Below are positions 57,801 to 64,000 of a stretch of DNA of 64,000 nucleotides, piece by piece. The stretch covers positions 20,533,936 through 20,597,935 of the forward strand of contig CM034233.1 in NCBI GenBank assembly GCA_019916065.1, in the 5' to 3' direction. Both the position numbers and the translations under genes were made by a program. Below the pieces are notes generated by a model. The model ran no database searches. It was not told the DNA's origin and was given only the letters and a program-made list of their open reading frames with translations. The first letter of the stretch is position 1. Every line of letters starts with the position of its first letter. Source of the stretch: Vitellaria paradoxa. Its lineage: Eukaryota > Streptophyta > Magnoliopsida > Ericales > Sapotaceae.

Positions 57801-58095
57801 TTCTTTTGAGGCTACAAATCATGGATTATGGCTGTAAAATTTTATTTCAGGGTTAGGAGTTATGGATACTGTTTCTAAGCCCTGAAAATTTACTGTGATA
57901 ATGTTACAGCAATTTTCTTTTCAAAATTGATAGGTATACTAAGGTGGCCAAGCACATTAAGTTAAAATACTTATCTGTTAAAGAAGTTCAGAAATAACAA
58001 ATGTCAATTGAACACATTAGTACGAGTGTTAATATAGCAGATCCACTTACGAAAGGCTGTCTCCAAAGACATTTATGCAGCATGCTGAAAAGATC
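54840..58095 (+). pseudogene. Copia gag-pol remnants
   Basis: Gag start near 54843 (SNIPKFDNTKF...KWYE) and a UBN2-like stretch near 55000-55150 (MNEHIIEMTNLTTKLKTLG). The zinc knuckle near 55377 has lost both leading Cys (pattern Y-x2-W-x4-H-x4-C). The integrase C-terminal part at 55884-56109 contains PWQNSVAERHNCTLTDMVRS. RT pieces at 56690-57060 include GCKWVFKTKR, HFDLELHQMDVKTTFLNEF and SIYRLKQAS. RNase H is near 57631-57835 (GYSDSYFGGCVDSR, ASSTMEAEFVA). Stops and shifts interrupt every domain. No product is expected. Confidence 0.85.
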
Positions 58096-58493
58096 GGTCT
58101 TGAGAATAGCAAATAAATTAATTAATTTGTGGATTGCTTAGTGCTTGTTTATTTGACATTATGATTTTGATATCTATTAAAGATTTTCTGAATTTATAAA
58201 TTTTGTCTTACAATATTTTTACATGCATGTGATTTGTTTAATGTGACAGAAATAGTCTTTTATAAAGACATTATGGGACCATTAACGATAGCTCACTTTA
58301 TAGACCTTATTAAATAAATTGTTGATGACGTAGTACATGGAAGGAACCATGCTCTTGAATTAGTATGGAACCGCCATGACTCTCATTAATATTTTATTTA
58401 ATTAAGGTAAGCCATTGAGATGACTTTTCTAATGTTATTGCGCGCCTTATGTTTCCTATATCAAATTATGACTGTAGGATTATTATACGGACC

Positions 58494-58504
58494 AAGTGGG
58501 AGAC
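58494..58504 (+). other. Polypurine tract of the copia element
   Basis: AAGTGGGAGAC lies directly before the 3' LTR at 58505, the plus-strand primer position. Confidence 0.75.
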
Positions 58505-58991
58505 TGTTGGAATTAATTAATATTTAATTCCCATAATTAGTGTCCTAATTAAAGTGGTCCATATAAGAATCCAAATTTATAAGGAATTATTTAGAAAGTT
58601 ATTATTGGCAAAAGATTGTGAGTTAATTTCCTAACCATATCCTACTTTGATGGACGGTAGAGATTAAATGACTAATTAGGAAATTGGGTCCTCCTCTCTC
58701 CATAAATAGTGAATGAATTCCATCAATTCATACATTATTAAAATTACAACACATTAGGGTTTATAGGGCAAGAGGGAGAAACCCTAGTTTCAAAAGGGTT
58801 TTATTTTGTTGAAGGAGAAGATTCAAGAACAATAATTTTGAGGTAGCTTCCGCATTCAGATTTTCAAAGCAATGGTTTAAGATACGTGTTCTTAATTATA
58901 TTATGTAAGTAGGTAAAATGTGAATATCATGAAGATAAAGATCCCATATATTTAATTAAATATTATGTGTTAATTTAATTATAAACTTACA
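58505..58991 (+). repeat. 3' LTR of the copia element
   Basis: 487 bp, TGTTGGAATTAAT to TAAACTTACA, followed by the TGCCA duplication at 58992-58996. It differs from the 5' LTR mainly near 58740-58785, where a TTACAACACATTAGGG stretch replaces a duplicated CCCTAGTTTCC phrase. Confidence 0.92.
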
Positions 58992-58996
58992 TGCCA

Positions 58997-59817
58997 CACT
59001 TTGCACTCCGTTTGTTTCTTAGTTCTTCGTTCTCTCTCCTTGTATAGGGGGAACACACCAGTTCTCTTGTGTATGTTCTAAGAAGATGAGCTACTTTCAT
59101 TCACTAAATTGGGACATATAATTGTCTTGGGCTCGTATCGGGTAGAGCTAGCAAATGGGCGTGTTTGGGTGGGTTTGGATTAGATCATAACGAGTTATGA
59201 TTAAACGAGTTGAAACCCATTTGTATCATTTACTAATGGGTTATTATTGAACTAATTGGTTATGGATTATATCAACTTGTTAATCTGCATTTTAAAATTT
59301 ATTTTTTTAAATTGTAATCATATTTTTTGATATCTTTTTTAATATGTTAAGAATTTGATTTATGTATCTATGAGTACACTACAATTGGTGGATTGAAAAT
59401 CGTAGGTGTATATTTTCAAGAGCCCTCCTCAAATAGGGGTAATTATTCCTTTTACTAACCCTGAGTAGGGTAAAATTTGTGATAACTCTATGTATTACTT
59501 GTATTTGGATTAAGAAGTTATCAAGAAAAATAAAAATTTAAAAATTTCTTCTCTTATTGATTGTTAGGCACAAGGCATATAATTCAAGAAATTATTTAAA
59601 TTAAAAAAATAATATATGAATATTTTTATTTTATTATATTTTTAATTTATTTAAATAAGAATATTTTTTTTACTTATTTTTTCTTTTTTTTTTAATTTAT
59701 TTTAATAGAAATGTGACCGGCCATCTCAATAGCTGATGATGTTGGAATCGTAGTTGAACAAATTCTTGAATTCCTTGAACATGCCCTGTTAATTTAACTC
59801 CATCAACAGACAACTAA
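58997..59817. other. Spacer with a possible lone hAT end
   Basis: GAGCTAGCAAATGGGCGTGT followed by TTGGGTGGG near 59146 resembles the end of a hAT-type element (GCTAGCAAATGGGCGGGT class), but no partner end is seen. The rest is AT-rich. Confidence 0.3.
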
Positions 59818-59944
59818 GGGTGTGATAAAAAATGAGATAAAAGTAAAATTAATTGTGAGTTTGTATATATAGTGAGATAAAAAGTAAATAATTTTTAAAA
59901 ATTTGTATATATTTTCATCGTTTTATGTTACGCCAAATGCACCC
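59818..59944 (+). mobile_element. Tourist-like MITE (family M, copy 1), TAA target duplication
   Basis: 127 bp between TAA at 59815-59817 and TAA at 59945-59947. Ends GGGTGTGAT and (inverted) GGGTGCATTTGG. The interior shares GTGAGATAAAAAGTAAATAA with the 61.3-kb copy. Confidence 0.65.
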
Positions 59945-60102
59945 TAAATTAAGTGTTTTTTTAATTGGTGGAACAAATAATTGGGTGTTTAAATGAGTTG
60001 TATCATCAATCTATTTAAATTGTTTGATTAAATAAGTATTTTTTTATCCATCTAATTATATCTATTAATAATTTTAGTTGTACTTAAACTAATTTGATTT
60101 AA

Positions 60103-60435
60103 GGGGCCGTTTGGACAGTGAAAAGTGATCAAAAATTAGAATAAGTAGAGAATGTCAGTCATTTTTTAGTGTTTAGAAAATCAATCAAATAATCAAAACA
60201 ACCGTTCCAACGGTTTTGATTAAAAAGTAGTACGAAAATATGACAAATATTGAAAAAAAGTGAAAAAAAGTAGTTAACTTTTTGCAATTTTTTATAATTT
60301 TTTGTAAAATTTTGTAAAATTTAAATTTTGAAAATAAACGCATGAAAAACGAAAATGACATAAGTTGATAAAAGTAGATAAATATTTATAACTTTTTGTA
60401 ACTTTAAGTGATTTTTGACCCAATCAAACGGGGCC
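60103..60435. mobile_element. Tourist-like (PIF/Harbinger) MITE, 333 bp
   Basis: Left GGGGCCGTTTGGACAG; right, inverted, GGCCCCGTTTGATTGG. The 3-bp target duplication TAA is present at 60100-60102 and 60436-60438. The TIR is of the GGGxCCGTTTGG type. Non-coding. Confidence 0.75.
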
Positions 60436-61333
60436 TAAATTTAATTAGACGAGTTGGTAAGTTTGGTATGGAGATTGTGTTTGAGTGATAAAATGTGGTT
60501 TAAGAAACTTTTCGTATTTGATGCACATATTTTAAATCGCGTTTTTTAGAGATGAATAGTAAGAACCCTGTTGATGAATTGAATTTCCATTTAGATGGAT
60601 TCAAAATTTTGGACAGTCATGACTTCTTTATACCACAATCCGTCCAAACAGATTGTAGAAACCGTTTGGATGAAAGTTAGCTGCTCGAATCTGTTAGAAC
60701 GGCTTCTACAATCCGTTAGAACAGTTTCTACGACCCTACAAAAAATAGTCAAAGTGAGTGTCATTCGGTAGTTTGGGAGTTTATGGTGAGAATGACAAAA
60801 AAATTTTTGTTATTTGATTAACCGAATTTTATTATCAACTTATTTTGAAACGTATTGAACTTTTTTGAACTTTGAGAAAGTAAGAATATGTAAAATATGA
60901 TAGAGATTTTCACTAAATTTTATACACCAGACGCACCGTGAGTTGCTTAAAACTGGTAACAGCATTTGCAGTAAAGTCAAAAAGTATATAATGTTATAAA
61001 TATCAAAAGTTACCAAAAGCTAAAAAAAGATATCAACTTTTTTCAATTTCTTCCAATTAAATTTCGTCACATATTATTTTTATAAAATTTTTTTTTTTTT
61101 TGGCATCTGAACAGTTCTAAAACCCCTTGCATCCATCAGTTACGTTATTCACAATCTATACTTCTCTGCCACAATTTTTTTTTCATTCATTTACGGAAAG
61201 AAAAATAAATAAATAAATTAGTATAAATTTATAAAAGTGTAGTCTTGTAATTCTTACTGGGAATAAAAAATTTAAATTTTATAAAAATTTGTAAAGATTT
61301 AAGGAGTTTCAAACTGTCCAAAATACATACATA

Positions 61334-61484
61334 GGGTGCGTTTAGAATGACAAAAAGTGAGATAAAATGAGATAAAATAAGATAAATTGTGGGTTCGTAA
61401 CTCGTATAGCGAGATAAAAAATAAATAATTTTAAAATTTTTAGTATTTTTTATTTTTTGAGTTTTTTTCATCTCAAACGAAATC
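61334..61484 (+). mobile_element. MITE family M, copy 2
   Basis: Starts GGGTGCGTTTAGAATGACAA and ends TTTCATCTCAAACGAAATC. It holds GTGAGATAAAATGAGATAAA and GAGATAAAAAATAAATAA, collinear with copy 1. A GGGCCCAAACGGACCC end at 61707-61722 may belong to another partial element. Confidence 0.55.
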
Positions 61485-61816
61485 ATAATATAACGTGAAT
61501 ATTGTTACGTAGAAAAATAATTTTTTTATCATAATTAAAAAAAATCGAACAAAAGAAATTGGCACGTATAAAAGGGAGGTTTGACGTGCTAAAAAATAAA
61601 ATAAATTAAAAATTAGTGTTGATGTAATATAAAAATGACACGTAATAAATTTAATTAAAAATTTAAAAACTCTTGAAGTTTTAGGTTTTGTTGAAAAAAA
61701 AAAATGGGGCCCAAACGGACCCAAAGTAATGTACAGATGCTGGTGCACGCATAGGAACTACAGATGGGTCAAAGGAAGTCATCGGTCGATACTAGCTAAT
61801 AGGTTTCTTTCAAATG

Positions 61817-61972
61817 AAGGTTTCACGTGGGATGATAAAAAATTTTAAAAAATAATAAAAATGTTAAAAAATTTTAAAAATTATTATTTTTTTTTACTTT
61901 ATGAATTATAAATTTATAATTTATTTATTTTTTATTTTTTTTTTTTTTATCACTTCAAAGGAACGTGAAATT
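61817..61972 (-). mobile_element. MITE family M, copy 3 (inverted)
   Basis: Arms TTTCACGTGGGATGATAAAA and, inverted, TTTCACGTTCCTTTGAAGTG. The interior (ACTTTATGAATTATAAATTT) aligns with copy 5. A direct repeat of about 45 bases (GGGTCAAAGGAAGTCATC... near 61765, GGGTCAAAGAAAGTCATC... near 61973) flanks it. Confidence 0.5.
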
Positions 61973-62023
61973 GGGTCAAAGAAAGTCATCCATATTAGGT
62001 AGTAGGTTGTTTTCGGCCTTCGG

Positions 62024-62166
62024 CTTCGTTTGGTTTGTAATTTTTCTCTGAAAAATTTTATAAATCTCTGTTAACTTTATATTATATTAACTTTTTTCTT
62101 TCACTGCACGTATTACGAACTTTTCATTTATCTCAATTTACCTCACTTTTTTTACTCCAAACGAAG
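62024..62166 (-). mobile_element. MITE family M, copy 4 (inverted)
   Basis: Bounded by CTTCGTTTGG and CCAAACGAAG, perfect 10-base TIRs. Read inverted it gives GTTTGGAGTAAAAAAAGTGA and GGTAAATTGAGATAAATGAA, like copies 1 and 2. Confidence 0.6.
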
Positions 62167-62322
62167 TTAAAATAAATAAACAAAAGACTAATAAAATGTT
62201 TCTGGTCTGCCATTGTCTTAGAGTTAAAATGATGACTCCTAGTCTATTACTAGTTGCCCAACCACTACCACCGGATGGAAAAACTGCATTTTTTAAGGAT
62301 AAACAATGGGTGATAACATGTT

Positions 62323-62476
62323 AGTTCGTTTATAGTGGTAAAAAATTTTTAAAAATAATAAATAATATTAAAAATTTTTAAAAGTTATTTATTTTTATAT
62401 CATTACATAAATTACGAATTCATAATTTATTTTACTTTATTTCATTTTATTTTACTTTTTTTACTCTAAACGTACC
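62323..62476 (-). mobile_element. MITE family M, copy 5 (inverted)
   Basis: Arms GTTCGTTTATAGTGGTAAAA and, inverted, GGTACGTTTAGAGTAAAAAA. The interior AAATTACGAATTCATAATTT aligns with copies 3 and 4. Confidence 0.55.
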
Positions 62477-62479
62477 TGA

Positions 62480-63154
62480 AATGATAAAATAGCAATCAGA
62501 TTAAGATGACATTGAATTTATAAAAAAAAATTTGTTAGAAAATGTAATTTGAATTATTTTTTACATTTAGAGTGTAAATTACAAATCACAAAAAATAAAA
62601 ATTAATAATTTTGTTCAAACAAATTTTCATTTGTTTGAATGAATTTCAGTAGAAATTCAACTTTTTGTCAAAATTTTTTAAATTTTGTAGAAATGTTATT
62701 AAAATTTATAAAAATTTATCAGGACTTGTAAAATATAATTCGTATAATTTGGGGTAAGAAAACTTTTGTAAAAAATTATACCTTTTCAAAACTTTTTGGT
62801 ATTTTACAGTACTCCAAACCGGTCCTAAGTGATTGTTTAGAGTGCTAAAATTTTGAAAAGAAACAAAAAGTAAATATTTTTTTTAAATTGTCGGATATTT
62901 AGTATATTTTTTAAAAAGTGTAAAAAAATTAGTAAAATTTAAAAATTTGATAAAAGTTAAAGAAAATTAAAAAATTTTAGTAAATAATAGATATTTTTAC
63001 TACGAAGAAAGTTAAATAAAAATTTAAAATATTTAAAAAAATGAGATTTTTAGTTAAATTTAACACTCACATTTAGAATATGGTCGGATTAATTAGCAGA
63101 ATTAACAGTGTACCAAAAATAAATAAATAGCAGGATTCCCAATATTTTTTGAGA

Positions 63155-63188
<34 letters not shown>

Positions 63189-63560
63189 GTTTGGTCCATG
63201 TTAAAAAAAAAAAAAAAATTGTGGCAGGCAAGTAAAGAATGTGGAATAACGTAACTGAGGATGGCAGGGGTTTCATCTGTCACATGATGCTTTTTGACGC
63301 TGCAAATGCTCTTACCGCTTTTAAAAGTAACGCAAGGCCTGCCCAAAAACATAATTTATTATATGCCCAAACCCAGTGAATGAAAATAGCACATCTCATC
63401 TTCTTAGAACATGCATACGAGAACTTTCTGTGTTCCTTCTCTACAACGATAGGGAACGAACGAAGGTCTTTTTTGGTAAGCTCGGACTAGGAGCAGAGCA
63501 GAGAGTTGGATGAACAGTGTTCGGGAAGCTGAAAAAACAAAAAAGCTAGAGTGATCAATC
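62480..63560. other. AT-rich spacer; upstream region of the 63.6-kb gene
   Basis: Up to about 63080 it is low-complexity AT-rich sequence. A (TTA)n microsatellite lies at 63158-63188 and an A run at 63204-63218. The last 200 bases are more balanced and should contain the promoter and 5' leader of the gene at 63565. Confidence 0.45.
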
Positions 63561-63564
63561 ATCA

Positions 63565-64000
63565 ATGGCGGCAGAGAATTGGATGATTAATGTGCTGGAA
63601 AAGCTGAAAGAATTGGGAATGGAGCTAGCGAGCTTTGGTGGGAGTTTGGTATCAAAGGCGTTCGATTTATTTCCAACCCAGAAAGTGCAGCAGTGGATCC
63701 AATTAGGTGCCGTGCCCAATATGAAAGCAAAGGCGAGAGAAATGGGGGCAGAGAATTCGATCAATTTTTTGCTGGAGAAGCTGAAAGAATTGGGATTGGT
63801 GGTCGAGAACTATGGGGGTATTTTGAAAACAAAGGTGGACGAGATGTTTCCGGTATTTAAGAATAGAGTTGAGGAACTGCAGATTTGGTTCCAAGTTGCT
63901 AAACCGTATATCGTCCCTGTGGTGGTTCTCCTCCTGTGCTTTTATTGTTTGCGTCGTTGCTGCGGTGGTGGTGGTGGTGGTGGTAAGACGATGAAGGCCC
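63565..64000 (+). CDS. Start of a gene for a repeat/transmembrane/poly-Gly protein (runs off window)
   Basis: 145 codons are open from ATG 63565 to the window edge; no stop is reached. Residues 2-37 (AENWMINVLEKLKELG...LFP) and 61-96 (AENSINFLLEKLKELG...MFP) are an internal duplication of an amphipathic helical module, visible in the DNA too. A hydrophobic segment at about 114-129 (YIVPVVVLLLCFYCL) is followed by RRCC, seven Gly and KTMKA. This predicts a soluble helical N-terminus, one membrane helix and a short Cys/Gly tail. The gene is not recognised by name. The KTMKA end resembles the beginning of a KxMKAPGRN...YFRDLR tail I recall from small plant proteins (weak). A decayed relative is at 51.8 kb. 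Start chosen as first ATG after a balanced-composition leader (ATCAATGGCG). Confidence 0.65.
   Translation, partial: MAAENWMINVLEKLKELGMELASFGGSLVSKAFDLFPTQKVQQWIQLGAVPNMKAKAREMGAENSINFLLEKLKELGLVVENYGGILKTKVDEMFPVFKNRVEELQIWFQVAKPYIVPVVVLLLCFYCLRRCCGGGGGGGKTMKA

Larger units (their letters stand above)
52715..58991 (+). mobile_element. Ty1/copia LTR retrotransposon, complete ends, defective
   Basis: 6,277 bp bounded by TGCCA target duplications and two LTRs. It has a primer-binding site, an internal region with copia order gag, integrase, reverse transcriptase, RNase H, and a polypurine tract. All coding parts are broken by stops and shifts, so it is dead. It was inserted about 330 bases downstream of the decayed 51.8-kb paralogue, in the same orientation. 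The lineage within copia is not assigned. Confidence 0.93.

Noticed and set aside
1..64000. tRNA, rRNA and snoRNA genes
   Set aside because: Only tRNA-like heads of SINEs were seen; no complete cloverleaf, rRNA or convincing C/D box pair could be identified by eye, including in NOP14 introns.

Overview
The window is plant nuclear DNA, most likely from a eudicot. Genes have GT-AG (twice apparently GC-AG) introns. The spacers are very AT-rich and full of plant-type transposons: Ty1/copia, L1- and RTE-type LINEs, tRNA-type SINEs, hAT elements, Tourist-like and long-TIR MITEs. A short plastid ndhA insert is also present. I see no rRNA, tRNA or CRISPR. Four protein-coding genes can be supported, plus a fifth that runs off the right edge and a decayed relative of it.

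Layout. (1) 0.6-5.2 kb, plus strand: a SEPALLATA-like MIKC MADS-box gene whose MADS, I and K exons read without interruption but whose usual C-terminal exons are missing. Its second intron carries an RTE LINE remnant. (2) 5.2-9.3 kb: MITEs and tandem repeats. (3) 9.35-11.98 kb, minus strand: a four-exon RING-H2 E3 ligase of the At3g02290 type, with a SINE in its first intron. (4) 12-19.8 kb: AT-rich spacer with an L1 ORF1 relic, a plastid ndhA fragment and a G-poor tract of about 1.4 kb. (5) 19.83-23.16 kb: a full-length but dead hAT element with an exact 8-bp target duplication. (6) 24.67-25.88 kb, plus strand: a universal stress protein (USP) family gene. (7) 26-37 kb: MITEs, three L1 3'-end remnants, a CAC-rich TIR element and recent tandem duplications. 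(8) 37.12-48.47 kb, plus strand: NOP14, a ribosome-biogenesis gene, in 14 exons with telobox and site II promoter motifs. Its third intron (4.36 kb) holds an L1 remnant, a hAT MITE and two segmental duplications. Six single-base indels break the frame between 44.4 and 46.95 kb. (9) 51.8-52.4 kb: a decayed paralogue of the gene at the right edge. (10) 52.715-58.991 kb: a complete but dead Ty1/copia element (5-bp TSD, two LTRs of about 487 bp, PBS, PPT, and a threefold tandem repeat of about 248 bp in the leader). (11) 59.8-62.5 kb: a cluster of at least five related MITEs plus a separate Tourist-like one. (12) 63.565 kb to the end: the start of a gene for a small protein with a duplicated helical module, one transmembrane segment, a Cys pair and a Gly run.

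The genes do not form a pathway: NOP14 (40S ribosome assembly), the RING ligase (ubiquitination), the USP and the MADS factor are unrelated neighbours. Most of the remaining structure is transposon history. I found no clear new multi-gene system. The least explained items are the repeat/TM/poly-Gly protein pair, the C-terminally truncated SEP-like gene with a GC splice donor, and the cluster of NOP14 frameshifts.
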